NCBI RefSeq assembly: GCF_005405265.1
Contig: NZ_BJDS01000007.1
Coordinates: 62,001-126,000, forward strand
DNA: 64,000 nucleotides
Reading direction: 5' to 3'
Source: Enterococcus songbeiensis
GTDB lineage: Bacteria > Bacillota > Bacilli > Lactobacillales > Enterococcaceae
The position numbers and the translations under genes are program-made. Within the stretch, counting starts at the first letter, position 1, and the number at the start of each line of letters is the position of its first letter. The notes under the pieces were generated by a model, which saw nothing but the letters and a program-made list of their open reading frames with translations, had not been told where the DNA came from and made no database searches. Shown one piece after another: positions 47,574 to 56,763 of this stretch.

Positions 47574-48434
47574 ATGAATCAGTATCAAACAAGAAGTCAA
47601 CGACACCAGGCGAAAACCGCCATAACATTCAAAATAAATAAAAAATCGATTGCGACAGTTGTTGGAACGGGTTTGTTGGTAACCCCCAGCGTCCTAGCTT
47701 TGAATCCTGCAACCGCTAGTGCTGCCGAATATCAAACAACAAATGATGTGAATACATTTATTGAGCAAATCGGCTGGTCAGCAGCAGAAGTAGCAAGTGC
47801 CAATGATCTTTATGCTTCAGTGATGATTGCACAGGCTTTATTAGAAAGCGGTAATGGAACCTCCATGTTAGGAAGTGCTCCTTACTATAATTTATTTGGG
47901 GTCAAAGGTTCTTACAATGGACAGTCGGTTTATCTGCCCACGCAAGAATATCTAAATGGACAATGGGTAACGATGAACGAGCCTTTCCGTCAATACAACT
48001 CATATTGGGAATCTTTCCAAGACCATGCGAATGTATTGCGCAGCACGAGCTTTTCAACCGGTACTGCCCATTATTCAGGAACATGGAAAAGTAATACTTC
48101 CAGCTATATGGATGCGACTGCGTATCTTACTGGTCGTTATGCAACAGATCCCGGCTACAATCAAAAATTAAATTGGTTGATTCAAGCCTATAATTTGACG
48201 CGATTTGATACGCCATCTAATGGAGCACCATCGGCGACGACGGAAACACAAACGACAGAGACCGCACAAACAACAACGGCTTCAGCTTCTACAAGTACTG
48301 GAACCTATACGGTGGCTTCTGGGGATACATTGTGGGATATTGCTTCATCTTACGGGTTAACGGTCGATCAATTGATGTCGATGAATGGATTAACCAGTGA
48401 TGTTATTATGGTTGGACAACAATTATCTGTTTAA
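47574..48434 (+). CDS. Secreted N-acetylglucosaminidase with LysM domain
   Basis: The 286-aa exported autolysin has a long signal peptide (about 50 residues, likely cleaved after ATASA), a glucosaminidase domain of the GH73 family (residues about 55-205, ASVMIAQALLESGNG with the catalytic Glu, YYNLFGVKG), a Thr/Ser-rich linker (about 210-240) and one C-terminal LysM (YTVASGDTLWDIASSYGL) that binds peptidoglycan. ATG 47574 is chosen because CGGAGG is upstream; the frame extends further. The layout resembles AtlA-type enzymes of enterococci, but is much shorter. Confidence 0.9.
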   Translation: MNQYQTRSQRHQAKTAITFKINKKSIATVVGTGLLVTPSVLALNPATASAAEYQTTNDVNTFIEQIGWSAAEVASANDLYASVMIAQALLESGNGTSMLGSAPYYNLFGVKGSYNGQSVYLPTQEYLNGQWVTMNEPFRQYNSYWESFQDHANVLRSTSFSTGTAHYSGTWKSNTSSYMDATAYLTGRYATDPGYNQKLNWLIQAYNLTRFDTPSNGAPSATTETQTTETAQTTTASASTSTGTYTVASGDTLWDIASSYGLTVDQLMSMNGLTSDVIMVGQQLSV

Positions 48435-48439
48435 AGAGG

Positions 48440-48469
48440 GAAAGCCGAGTTTTGAACTTGGCTTTTTTT
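48440..48469 (+). terminator. Terminator of the autolysin gene
   Basis: AAAGCCGAGT pairs with ACTTGGCTTT, with a T-run after. Confidence 0.85.
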
Positions 48470-48538
48470 AATGCAAAATATTCGCAAGAACGCAAGACAT
48501 TGGTTATGATTAAATTAGTTAAATAAGGAGGAATTTCT

Positions 48539-49471
48539 ATGTTGAAAGTACATCAATCTATTACCGAGTTGATTGGACACACACCTATCGTGAAGTTGAA
48601 TAATTTGGTTCCAGAAGGTGCAGCAGATGTTTATGTAAAACTGGAATTTTTTAATCCTGGTAGTAGTGTGAAGGATCGGATTGCATTAAGCATGATTGAA
48701 AAGGCAGAATCAGAAGGCAAACTTCATCCTGGAGACACAATTATTGAACCAACTTCAGGGAATACGGGCATCGGTTTATCGATGGTTGGCGCGGCAAAAG
48801 GGTATCGTGTGGTTATTGTTATGCCGGATACAATGAGTATTGAACGTCGTAAATTAATGCAGGCGTATGGAGCAGAATTGGTCTTAACACCTGGTGCAGA
48901 GGGGATAAAGAAATCGATTGAAACGGCTAAAGAATTAGCAAAAGAACATGGCTATTTCCTCCCTTTGCAGTTTGAAAATCCCGCAAATCCGGATATCCAC
49001 GAAAAAACAACTGGGAAAGAAATCCAAGAAGCTTTTGGTGTACAAGGATTAGACGCTTTTGTTGCGGGAATTGGAACTGGGGGCACGATTACTGGGGCTG
49101 GACGTGAATTGAAACGTGTCTATCCGCAAATCCATATCTACGGTGTTGAACCGGCAGAATCTGCGATTTTAGAAGGAGGTAGTCCTGGTCCTCATAAAAT
49201 CCAAGGAATCGGAACTGGATTTGTACCGGACACATTGGATACCAGCGTATATGATAAAGTTCTTGCAGTCACTAGTGATGATGCAATGGCAACTGCACGA
49301 GAAATGGGAACCAAGGAAGGAATCCTGGTTGGAATTTCTTCTGGCGTAGCAATCAATGCAGCATTGATGGTTGCCAAAGAATTAGGTGCAGGCAAACGCG
49401 TGTTAGCAATCGTTCCGGACAATGGAGAACGTTATTTGTCTACCGCTCTTTATCAATTTGATGAGAAATAA
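48539..49471 (+). CDS. cysK: Cysteine synthase (O-acetylserine thiol-lyase)
   Basis: The 310-aa PLP enzyme makes cysteine from O-acetylserine and sulfide. The PLP lysine is Lys45 in GSSVKDR, TSGNTG is at about 75-80 and [10 protein letters not shown] binds the phosphate. It is close to CysK in size and motif order. AAGGAGGAATTT precedes ATG 48539. Monocistronic, ending at a two-tier terminator. Confidence 0.94.
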   Translation: MLKVHQSITELIGHTPIVKLNNLVPEGAADVYVKLEFFNPGSSVKDRIALSMIEKAESEGKLHPGDTIIEPTSGNTGIGLSMVGAAKGYRVVIVMPDTMSIERRKLMQAYGAELVLTPGAEGIKKSIETAKELAKEHGYFLPLQFENPANPDIHEKTTGKEIQEAFGVQGLDAFVAGIGTGGTITGAGRELKRVYPQIHIYGVEPAESAILEGGSPGPHKIQGIGTGFVPDTLDTSVYDKVLAVTSDDAMATAREMGTKEGILVGISSGVAINAALMVAKELGAGKRVLAIVPDNGERYLSTALYQFDEK

Positions 49472-49496
49472 GAAAAGGTGAACAACAAATTTATTG

Positions 49497-49546
49497 AAGA
49501 CAGCAAAAAGCAAAGATAAATTTTGTTTTTCCGGCTGTCTTTTTTT
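49497..49546 (+). terminator. Two-tier terminator after cysK
   Basis: AAGACAGC pairs with GCTGTCTT, and inside AAAAAGCAAA can pair with TTTGTTTTT. A seven-T run follows. Confidence 0.8.
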
Positions 49547-49620
49547 GTGTAGAAGCTAGAAATTTTAGCTTGAAAATAGTATGATGAGAATACTAAATGG
49601 AAGGAATAGGAGGAGCACAG

Positions 49621-50073
49621 ATGGAAAGTTCAGTGCTTGAACAAGCTGTTGAACAATTAAAAAAAGATAATGTGCGGATCACTCCTCAACGGTATGCCGT
49701 TTTACACTATCTGGTAAAACATCATTCCCATCCTACAGCCGATGAAATTTATCAAGCAATTGCTGCCGATTTTCCTAATATGAGTGTCGCAACAGTCTAT
49801 AATAATTTACGCTTGTTTACCGATATCGGTTTTGTTCAGGAAATGAAATATGGGGATGCCTCTAGCCGTTTTGATTTTTCATCAAAGCCGCATTATCATG
49901 CGATTTGTCAAAATTGCGGCAAGATCGTTGATTTTTATTATCCGGGACTTGAGGATGTTGAAATGGCGGCTAGTCAGTTGACAGGTTTTGAAATCAATGA
50001 GCATCGGTTGGAAGTTTATGGACTATGTCCAGAATGTAAGGAGAAACGTGATGAAAATAATTCAAACATCTAA
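49621..50073 (+). CDS. perR: Peroxide-responsive repressor PerR (Fur family)
   Basis: The 150-aa metalloregulator has all PerR ligands, numbered as in Bacillus PerR: His37, Asp85, His91, His93 and Asp104 for Fe/Mn, and the zinc site Cys96, Cys99, Cys136, Cys139 (CQNCGK, CPECKEK). Peroxide oxidises the histidines through bound iron. ATG 49621 is preferred because AATAGGAGGAGC lies just upstream; an earlier in-frame ATG at 49597 would swallow it. It overlaps the RidA gene by 23 bases. Confidence 0.95.
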   Translation: MESSVLEQAVEQLKKDNVRITPQRYAVLHYLVKHHSHPTADEIYQAIAADFPNMSVATVYNNLRLFTDIGFVQEMKYGDASSRFDFSSKPHYHAICQNCGKIVDFYYPGLEDVEMAASQLTGFEINEHRLEVYGLCPECKEKRDENNSNI

Positions 50074-50437
50074 TGCCCCCGCTGCGATCGGACCCTACGT
50101 TCAAGGGAAAATCGTCAATGGTTTTTTATTTGCTTCTGGTCAAATTCCTTTAGATCCACAAACGGGAGAAATTGTTGGAACGACGATTCAAGAGCAGGCT
50201 GCACAGGTTTTTAAAAACATTCATGGAATCTTAGAAGCAGCTGGGATAGCAGAAAAAGATGTGGTCAAGACCACGTGTTTTTTGAAAAACATGGAGGATT
50301 TCGTCTCTTTTAATGAAGTCTATGGAAAAGCCTTTTCTGCAGGTGATTTTCCGGCCCGTTCAGCAATCGAAGTTGCACGATTACCAAAAGATGCTTTAGT
50401 TGAGGTAGAAGTTATCGCGGCTGTTCCTCAACGATAA
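50051..50437 (+). CDS. RidA family enamine/imine deaminase
   Basis: The 128-aa protein has the YjgF/YER057c/UK114 fold: [11 protein letters not shown] at the start, [10 protein letters not shown] and [12 protein letters not shown] with the key Arg near 105. RidA removes reactive 2-aminoacrylate made by PLP enzymes. The start ATG 50051 has AAGGAGAAACG upstream. It begins inside perR in another frame, which suggests translational coupling. Confidence 0.92.
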   Translation: MKIIQTSNAPAAIGPYVQGKIVNGFLFASGQIPLDPQTGEIVGTTIQEQAAQVFKNIHGILEAAGIAEKDVVKTTCFLKNMEDFVSFNEVYGKAFSAGDFPARSAIEVARLPKDALVEVEVIAAVPQR

Positions 50438-50465
50438 ATCTGAAAATAGGGATGCTTTAAAAAGC

Positions 50466-50502
50466 AGGATTGCTGCCCATTACCGGTAGCAATCCTTTTT
50501 TG
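50466..50502 (+). terminator. Terminator of perR-ridA
   Basis: AGGATTGCT pairs with AGCAATCCT at the base of the hairpin, with a T-run after it. Confidence 0.85.
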
Positions 50503-50567
50503 ATAAGGCTTTGAGTAGTGAATTTTTTTGCTATGAAGTATACTAGGGAAAGAAAGAGGAGAAGTGC

Positions 50568-51266
50568 ATGATATCTTTAAAAGACTACTTGGAAAGCGGA
50601 CAAACGACTCTTGCTAACCTTATTTTAGCCAATTACCGTCGAATCGGTATGACGAATGAAGAATTTTTGTTTTGGCTACAGCTCTATCGCCATCATCAAA
50701 TGGGAAATGATTTTCCCGACTTGTCCATCGTGGCAGATGATTTACAGATGAAACAGCCAGAAATTTTGCTGTTGCTGAATCAACTAGTAAAAAAACAATT
50801 TCTTACGATTGAAACGATTACAGATGTTTATGGAAAAAAAAATGATCGCTATAACTTTGAACTTATATTTGATAAGCTAGAACAATTAATGACCCAACAG
50901 CAACAACAAACAGTGAATCAGGAAAAAGAAGATAAGGTAACTACACTGTATCGAACTTTTGAAGAGGAATTTGGGCGTACTTTATCACCGATTCAATATC
51001 AACGAATCGGGCAATGGCTAGAAGAAGACCATTACAGTCCAGAGTTGATTTTATTAGCATTAAAGGAAGCTGTTTTGAATCAAAAATATAACTTTAATTA
51101 TATCGACTCTATTTTATTGAGCTGGGAAAAAAACCAGATAAACACGAAAGAGCAAGTCGATGCGGAACGAAAGAGAAGAAAACGGCAGCAAATGCAAAAA
51201 GAACCTACTGCAACAAAACAATTACCCAAAGTTTCATTACATAATTGGTTAGATGGTGATGACTAA
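50568..51266 (+). CDS. dnaD: Primosomal protein DnaD
   Basis: The 232-aa protein has an N-terminal winged helix (residues about 10-95) and a C-terminal DnaD domain (about 125-190, LYRTFEEEFGRTLSP, YSPELILLALKEAVL) with a basic tail. It helps DnaB and DnaI load the replicative helicase. GGAGAAG stands upstream of ATG 50568. It overlaps nth by one base (TAATG). Confidence 0.93.
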   Translation: MISLKDYLESGQTTLANLILANYRRIGMTNEEFLFWLQLYRHHQMGNDFPDLSIVADDLQMKQPEILLLLNQLVKKQFLTIETITDVYGKKNDRYNFELIFDKLEQLMTQQQQQTVNQEKEDKVTTLYRTFEEEFGRTLSPIQYQRIGQWLEEDHYSPELILLALKEAVLNQKYNFNYIDSILLSWEKNQINTKEQVDAERKRRKRQQMQKEPTATKQLPKVSLHNWLDGDD

Positions 51267-51919
51267 TGTTAAGTAAAGAAAAAACCCAAGAAGCCATTCA
51301 TTTGATGGCTGAAATGTTTCCCGATGCCCATGGCGAGTTACAGCATGAAAATGCGTTTCAGCTATTGATTGCAGTAATTTTGAGTGCACAAGCGACAGAT
51401 GTATCTGTCAATAAAGCGACGCCTGCTTTATTTCAAGCTTTTCCTACACCGGAAGCATTGGCAGAAGCACCATTAGAAGAAATCATTGAAAAAATTCGTA
51501 CTATCGGATTGTATCGCAATAAAGCTAAAAACATTAAAGCTTGTGCGAAGATGCTTTTGACGGATTTTGAGGGTAAAATTCCTAAAACCCGCGAAGCATT
51601 AATGCAGTTGCCCGGTGTCGGTCGAAAAACGGCAAATGTGGTATTGGGGGATGCGTTTGGGGTGCCTGGAATTGCAGTGGATACCCATGTAGAACGAGTA
51701 TCTAAACGATTGCGTATTTGTAAACTGAATGCCACGGTTCTCGAGGTAGAGGAGACCTTAATGCGCAAACTTCCTAAAGAAACATGGGTTGATGCCCATC
51801 ATACGATGATTTTCTTTGGCCGCTACCATTGTACTGCGCGCGCCCCAAAATGTGCCAGTTGTCCACTGTTGTTCATGTGTCAAGAGGGAAAAGAACGGAT
51901 GAAGGGGAAAATAAATTAA
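51266..51919 (+). CDS. nth: Endonuclease III
   Basis: The 217-aa DNA glycosylase-lyase removes oxidised pyrimidines. The helix-hairpin-helix LPGVGRKTANVV carries the catalytic Lys and the Asp lies in VDTHVERV; the C-terminal 4Fe-4S cluster has the C-x6-C-x2-C-x5-C pattern. It is coupled to dnaD, as in Bacillus. Confidence 0.95.
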   Translation: MLSKEKTQEAIHLMAEMFPDAHGELQHENAFQLLIAVILSAQATDVSVNKATPALFQAFPTPEALAEAPLEEIIEKIRTIGLYRNKAKNIKACAKMLLTDFEGKIPKTREALMQLPGVGRKTANVVLGDAFGVPGIAVDTHVERVSKRLRICKLNATVLEVEETLMRKLPKETWVDAHHTMIFFGRYHCTARAPKCASCPLLFMCQEGKERMKGKIN

Positions 51920-51958
51920 AAAAATCACTGACCGCTTTTTCTGGGTCAGTGATTTTTT
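51918..51958. terminator. Bidirectional terminator between nth and pbp1A
   Basis: AAAAAATCACTGACC pairs with GGTCAGTGATTTTTT around a loop of about ten bases. Confidence 0.9.
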
Positions 51959-51963
51959 GGCTC

Positions 51964-54282
51964 TTATGAATCGTTATCACCATTATTGCCACCATTTTCG
52001 TTATTACCAGGGTCGCCTCCAGGGTTGTTTTCTTCCGAAGAGCTGCTACTTGGTTCAGTGACACTGCTGGAAGGAGGCGTTGTTTCTGGCTGTGAACTTG
52101 ATTCACTGGATGATGACGATGGTTGCGTTTCTGAAGAGCTTTCTGTGGAACTCTCGCTGGTCGTACTGCTTTCGGTACTTGAACTGCTTGATTCCGTTGT
52201 TGTCGTCGAAGTAGAGGATGGCACAACTTGCGGTTGATAGTTGTCTTCCCAATACAATTCGCCGCCTACACGAATCAAATCATCAGGCAATTTCCAGTCT
52301 TTATTGTCCGCACTTGCAGAAACGTACTGCATCAATTCACGATAGACATCAGTGGCAACATGGGTAGATGAATCGGTAATTGGTGTCAGCTTTTCATCCT
52401 GATCATAACCGGTCCAAACGGATAATGAATATTGTGGTGTGTAACCTACGAAAGTAATATCGGGATAGACACCTTGCGTTTGACCGATTTTTTCTAATTG
52501 ATCATCTGTATAGTTAGAAGTTCCGGTTTTTCCTGCTTGAATTAAGCCATCGATCAACGCATTCGTACCGGTTCCTTTAGTAATAACATCTTTTAAGACG
52601 TCCGTCACCATATAAGCAGTTCCTTCATCCATGGCTTTTTTACCACTTGGTTTAAATTCATCCACAGAGCCGTCTTGGTAAACAATTTTGCTGACATATT
52701 GCGGTTCATAATACATACCGCCGTTGGCAAATGCTGCATAAGCCGCAGCCATTTTTAAGGACGAAGCTCCGTACTTTGTACCATCCTGCGTATCCGTATT
52801 ACTAGAAATCGCATTGGATTGAACGATGGATTTATAGCTGATTCCTAAACCACTGAGGAAATCAGCAACTTTATCGCCGCCAATCTCATCAAAAAGTTTC
52901 GCCGCCGGAACGTTTCGAGATTCATACAATGCGGTTCGTAGGCTGATGGAGCCCATATATTGATTATCCCAGTTTTTTACATCGATATCGGTGCCTTCGT
53001 ATTGATAAGGACCATCCACAATCGTTTTACCAGTAGAGTATTTTAATTCTTGGAAGGCAGGACCGTAATCAGTGACTGGTTTCATCGTTGAACCAAAGTC
53101 CCGACTGGTGTTCGTCGCGCGGTTGTATCCAAACACCACATCATCAGAAATATTCCGTCCGCCGATTTGTGCTAAAACCTTCCCTGAATTTGTATCCACC
53201 AATGTGCTGGCAACCTGCATTTCTTCATCAGGGTAATCGATATAGTCCTCACTATTAACGATATCATACAACCGATTTTGCGCATTCATATCAATGTTCA
53301 AATGAACTTCTAAGCCATCAGTGTACACATCTTTCCCAGTTTTTTCTGAAATTTCAGCAATTGCTTCTTTGATATAGTTGTCAGCAACTTTTGAATTAAC
53401 TGCTTTTTTCTTCAAGGATTCAAAATCAACCAAACCATCATCGATTTTTGTAGCTTTTGCTTTTTTGTATTCTGCTTCGGTAATTTTATCGTTGTCCAAC
53501 ATGGTATACAAAACAGTATCTCGGCGTTCCTTGGCCTGTTCCGGATTTTGATAAGGATCATAATAACTTGGTGCTTGAGGAATACCGGCAATCAATGCGG
53601 TCTGAGCAAGAGAAAGATCTTTTAATTCCTTGTTGTAATACGTTTTTGCTGCGGTTTCCATTCCATACACGCCGTTTGAAAGATACACTTTGTTGATATA
53701 GTAGGTCAAAATTTCCTGCTTGGATTTTTTCTGTTCCAATTGCAAAGCCAGCCATGCTTCTTGTGCTTTTCTTTTCAGCGTTTGATCAGAAGCCTTCGTT
53801 GAAAAGAAAGAAAGCTTAATCAACTGCTGAGTCAGAGTGCTGGCACCTTGCAACCCGCCAGTGGTGACGTTTGACAGGGCAGAACCGGCAATCCGAATGG
53901 GATCCACACCGATATGTTTATAAAATCGGCGATCTTCCACTGAAACAATCGCATCCTCCAATAGTTGAGGAACATCTTGCGGCGCGATTTTATCACGACT
54001 TTCTGAACCTAAATCCATTAGAAGGTCACCATTTGTAGCGTAGAATTTTGAAGAAGCGGCAGCATCCAGCTCACTTTCAACAAGTTTTGGTGAATCTTTT
54101 GCGTAGAACCAAAATAATCCCAAACCGGATAGAAAGGCGATACAGCCTAAAATAATCAATCCACCGAAAATTTTTAGAATCACGGAACCTACCGAACGTT
54201 TTTTCTTCGGTTGTGGTTTTTTGTTTCCTGTTGTATTTCCTGTAGAACGTCTTGCCATACGAGATTGACTGTCATTCGGCAT
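51964..54282 (-). CDS. pbp1A: Class A penicillin-binding protein 1A
   Basis: The 772-aa enzyme has a short basic cytosolic N-terminus, one membrane helix (about 38-60), a GT51 glycosyltransferase (Glu116 in SVEDRRF, TLTQQL) and a transpeptidase with Ser398 in STMK and KTG at 585-587. It polymerises and crosslinks peptidoglycan. The C-terminal 80-90 residues are a Ser/Thr/Glu-rich, then Gly/Asn-rich low-complexity tail outside the membrane. It follows recU with three bases between them; its binding site lies in the recU end. Confidence 0.94.
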   Translation of the reverse strand: MPNDSQSRMARRSTGNTTGNKKPQPKKKRSVGSVILKIFGGLIILGCIAFLSGLGLFWFYAKDSPKLVESELDAAASSKFYATNGDLLMDLGSESRDKIAPQDVPQLLEDAIVSVEDRRFYKHIGVDPIRIAGSALSNVTTGGLQGASTLTQQLIKLSFFSTKASDQTLKRKAQEAWLALQLEQKKSKQEILTYYINKVYLSNGVYGMETAAKTYYNKELKDLSLAQTALIAGIPQAPSYYDPYQNPEQAKERRDTVLYTMLDNDKITEAEYKKAKATKIDDGLVDFESLKKKAVNSKVADNYIKEAIAEISEKTGKDVYTDGLEVHLNIDMNAQNRLYDIVNSEDYIDYPDEEMQVASTLVDTNSGKVLAQIGGRNISDDVVFGYNRATNTSRDFGSTMKPVTDYGPAFQELKYSTGKTIVDGPYQYEGTDIDVKNWDNQYMGSISLRTALYESRNVPAAKLFDEIGGDKVADFLSGLGISYKSIVQSNAISSNTDTQDGTKYGASSLKMAAAYAAFANGGMYYEPQYVSKIVYQDGSVDEFKPSGKKAMDEGTAYMVTDVLKDVITKGTGTNALIDGLIQAGKTGTSNYTDDQLEKIGQTQGVYPDITFVGYTPQYSLSVWTGYDQDEKLTPITDSSTHVATDVYRELMQYVSASADNKDWKLPDDLIRVGGELYWEDNYQPQVVPSSTSTTTTESSSSSTESSTTSESSTESSSETQPSSSSSESSSQPETTPPSSSVTEPSSSSSEENNPGGDPGNNENGGNNGDNDS

Positions 54283-54285
54283 AAT

Positions 54286-54918
54286 TTACAAAACTCCTTT
54301 GTTGTCTAAATGGTATTGAACAGCATCGAGATAGGGAATTCTTGGTGCAATGCCCGGTTGAATCTCAATACCGATTTCTTCAATCAATGAAAGGGAAAGT
54401 GATTTTTTTCCCGTACTTTTTTGCAGATCCCAATGTGTGATCAAATGTGTGCTATCCAAAAAGAAGCAGCGATTTAATGCTGAAAACCACAGCAGGACAA
54501 AACACACGCCAGATTGCTGCAAACAATTTTTCATGTGGCGAATTTGATGGTCATGAAAATTTTTAAAAGGAAATGAGGTTTTATTCTGCGTTTCTTTTGC
54601 TTCAAAATCCAAGTAATGTCCTTGGAAAACACCATTGTAGTCGGTGGTTGAGGCTTCTTTGAAATAGGCTTCTTTGATAACTGCAGCACTGCGTCGAGGA
54701 TAATCGACCTTTACGATTTGGATGGGGGTCGGTTTCTTATGAACCACTGCTAATTGGTGATTAAGATAATACTCGTTACTGAGGTTGATGGCTTCTTCAA
54801 ATCGCATGCCACGATTACTAAAGTCCACTGCCCGTTGTTTTTCTTTAACGGTTTGTGTATGCTTAGTTTGTGAAGGATTTTTGGAATAGATTTGCCCATT
54901 AGGATATCTTAAAACCAT
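54286..54918 (-). CDS. recU: Holliday junction resolvase RecU
   Basis: The 210-aa resolvase has NRGMRFEEAINLSNEYYL, the nuclease motif YNGVFQGHYLDFEAKET with Asp and Glu-x-Lys, and the FPFKNFHDHQ region. It resolves recombination junctions and directs chromosome segregation. The start is taken as ATG 54918, ten bases after TAGGAG; the GTG at 54927 is only one base from that site. recU-pbp1A is a conserved Firmicutes pair. Confidence 0.93.
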   Translation of the reverse strand: MVLRYPNGQIYSKNPSQTKHTQTVKEKQRAVDFSNRGMRFEEAINLSNEYYLNHQLAVVHKKPTPIQIVKVDYPRRSAAVIKEAYFKEASTTDYNGVFQGHYLDFEAKETQNKTSFPFKNFHDHQIRHMKNCLQQSGVCFVLLWFSALNRCFFLDSTHLITHWDLQKSTGKKSLSLSLIEEIGIEIQPGIAPRIPYLDAVQYHLDNKGVL

Positions 54919-54981
54919 ATTTTTCACGCTCCTACCGAGTCATTATACCAAAAAGAGAATTAGAAAGAAAAGGTATCGGCC

Positions 54982-55524
54982 ATGGAAACCATTAAAACAA
55001 TGCTATTAACCGGTTATCGCAGCTATGAATTAGGGATTTTTCAAGAAAAAGACCCGAAAATCGCAATCATTAAGAAAAGTATAAAAAATGTTTTGTTGCG
55101 TTATTTGGATGAGGGATTAGAGTGGATCTTGATTGGTGGCAATTTAGGAACTGAATTTTGGGGAGCAGAGGTTGTTTTTTCCCTTAAGAAAGAGTATCCT
55201 TCTTTAAAGTTGGGTCTGATTTTTCCGTTCGAGGGATTTGGAGAACAATGGAACGAAAAAAATCGGGAAAAACTGTTTGAACTTCGCAGCAAAGCCGACT
55301 ATGTGAACGCAACAAGTCATGAAGGATATAAAAATCCGAGCCAATTACGCAACCATACACGTTTTTTTCTAGAGCATTCTGGCGGCGTGATTATGGTTTA
55401 TGATGAAGAATTTCCTGGAAAAACACAGTATTTTCTTAAAGAAGCAATGGAATTTTCACAGAATAATCCTTATCTTATTGATAAAATTACAATGGATGAT
55501 TTACAAAATGTAATAAATGAGTGA
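54982..55524 (+). CDS. ypsA: YpsA/DUF1273 SLOG-family protein
   Basis: The 180-aa protein has the SLOG nucleotide-sensing fold: LLTGYRSYELGIF near the start, LIGGNLGTEFWGAEV at about 50, and a C-terminal YDEEFPGKTQYFLKEA. YpsA in Bacillus and Staphylococcus affects cell division; its position before gpsB is conserved. It is divergent from recU. No strong Shine-Dalgarno sequence is seen (AAAGGTATC). Confidence 0.88.
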   Translation: METIKTMLLTGYRSYELGIFQEKDPKIAIIKKSIKNVLLRYLDEGLEWILIGGNLGTEFWGAEVVFSLKKEYPSLKLGLIFPFEGFGEQWNEKNREKLFELRSKADYVNATSHEGYKNPSQLRNHTRFFLEHSGGVIMVYDEEFPGKTQYFLKEAMEFSQNNPYLIDKITMDDLQNVINE

Positions 55525-55609
55525 TTCTGTTTGATTTCTCGCTATTTTTTGATAAAATAATTTAGAAAGCTAGTTGAATGAATCGATGAAAACTAATGAG
55601 GTGTAAAAG

Positions 55610-56029
55610 ATGGCAAATTTAATTTACAGTCCCAAAGACATTTTACAACAAGAATTCAAAACAAAGATGCGGGGATATGATCCTGTTGAGGTTGATGAAT
55701 TTTTAGACAACATCATCAAGGATTATGAAGGCTACAACAAAGAAATCCTTGCTTTACAAGAAGAAAATGACCGGTTGAATGCCAAAGTTGCTCAATTATC
55801 CAAGAGCCAAGCAGTAACTGCTCGTGTTCAAACAGAAGCGCCTAAGAGTCAAACGGTCACCAATTTTGACATTTTGAAACGTTTGTCAAATCTTGAAAAA
55901 GAAGTTTTTGGCAAAAAATTGGATCAAGATGCGTATAGCAATGAAACGACACGTTCTTCACAAAATTTCAGCCGAAACTATTCTCAGGCAGATGATAGTG
56001 ATGACAATGAAAAAACGCGTCAATTTTAA
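55610..56029 (+). CDS. gpsB: Cell-division regulator GpsB
   Basis: The 139-aa DivIVA-like protein has the membrane-binding N-terminus with SPKDILQQEFKTKMRGYDPVEVDEF, a coiled coil at about 40-70 and a small C-terminal trimer domain (NFDILKRLSNLEKEVFG). It recruits class A PBPs; pbp1A is encoded nearby. AGGTGTAAA precedes the ATG. The tail is Ser/Asn/Asp rich. Confidence 0.94.
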   Translation: MANLIYSPKDILQQEFKTKMRGYDPVEVDEFLDNIIKDYEGYNKEILALQEENDRLNAKVAQLSKSQAVTARVQTEAPKSQTVTNFDILKRLSNLEKEVFGKKLDQDAYSNETTRSSQNFSRNYSQADDSDDNEKTRQF

Positions 56030-56040
56030 TTAAGAATACA

Positions 56041-56425
56041 TTCTGTGATTTTCGGGTAATCGCGGCTTGAGTATTCAAGCTGAGGAAAGTCCATGCTCGC
56101 ACAGACTGAGATGTCTGTAGTGTTCGTGCTTGGCGAAAAAATAAGCCAAGGTACATGTTTATGTAACGGCAGGAAAAACAAGCTAAGGTTTCGGCTATGC
56201 TGGAGTATCCTTGAAAGTGCCACAGTGACGAAGCAACTGGAGGAAACTCCGTTGGTGGAACGCGGTAAACCCCTCGAGCGAGCAACCCAAACGATGGTAG
56301 GGGCGCTTCTTGGACGGAAATGAACGGACCAAGAGGGCAATTTTTTGCAGATAGATGATTACCCCGATTGCTTACTCCCTGAGAAGTAGTCGGACAAAAC
56401 ATGGCTTACAGAAAATCACAGGTAT
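56041..56425 (+). ncRNA. rnpB: RNase P RNA, type B
   Basis: The sequence has the P1 helix (CTGTGATTTTC at 56043 with GAAAATCACAG at about 56411), the conserved GAGGAAAGTCC near 56088, the ACAGTGACGAAGC block near 56222 and GGTAAACCCC near 56265. It forms the catalytic RNA that matures tRNA 5' ends. The order gpsB-rnpB-rlmL matches Bacillus. A hairpin terminator follows. Confidence 0.95.
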
Positions 56426-56434
56426 TCAGGGAAT

Positions 56435-56459
56435 CCTTCCAAAATGGAAGGTTTTTTTT
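56435..56459 (+). terminator. Terminator of rnpB
   Basis: CCTTCC pairs with GGAAGG around AAAAT, followed by eight T residues. Confidence 0.85.
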
Positions 56460-56528
56460 GTAACTAAGGCTTTTTTATTGGAAAATCTGGAAATAAAAAA
56501 AGTGAAACAAACAAAAGTTAGTATATCA

Positions 56529-56763
56529 GAACGAACAAGGATGCCCGTTCCACTAATTTCAGGATGTCAGTTCCACTTATTCTAAGAAGTCTAGTGGAAT
56601 GATATACGGTGTGAGAATAAAATTAAATTTTCTATAAGAAAATTTAATACATTAAAACGAACAAGGATGTCAGTTCCACTTATTCTAAGAAGTCTAGTGG
56701 AATGATATACGGTGTGAGAATAAAACGAAATTTTCTATAAGAAAATTTAATACATTAAAACGA
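56529..56763 (+). repeat. Tandem 103-bp direct repeat before rlmL, with a partial leading copy
   Basis: Two 103-bp units, 56561-56663 and 56664-56766, match at all but two positions (TT against CG, in copy 1 and copy 2). A partial unit (AACGAACAAGGATG, then CCGTTCCACTA) lies ahead at about 56530-56555. Each unit has two hairpins: TTCCACT with AGTGGAA, and AAATTTTC with GAAAATTT. The final junction runs into AACAAGGAG, which is the rlmL Shine-Dalgarno sequence. A diverged copy lies in the fabI leader (30487-30590). Confidence 0.88.

Noticed and set aside
51986-52237. Open frame of 83 codons opposite the pbp1A tail
   Set aside because: It is antisense to Ser/Thr codons of the low-complexity tail, lacks a ribosome binding site and has biased composition caused by the sense strand.
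55968-56402. 144-codon frame antisense over rnpB
   Set aside because: It covers a catalytic RNA gene and the end of gpsB and has no coding features.
56529-56763. CRISPR array
   Set aside because: Two long, near-identical units with no spacer between them and no cas genes; the structure is a tandem duplication.
56529-56763. Insertion sequence or MITE
   Set aside because: No transposase, no terminal inverted repeats bounding the whole unit and no target-site duplication that I can identify; classed as a repeat of unknown origin.
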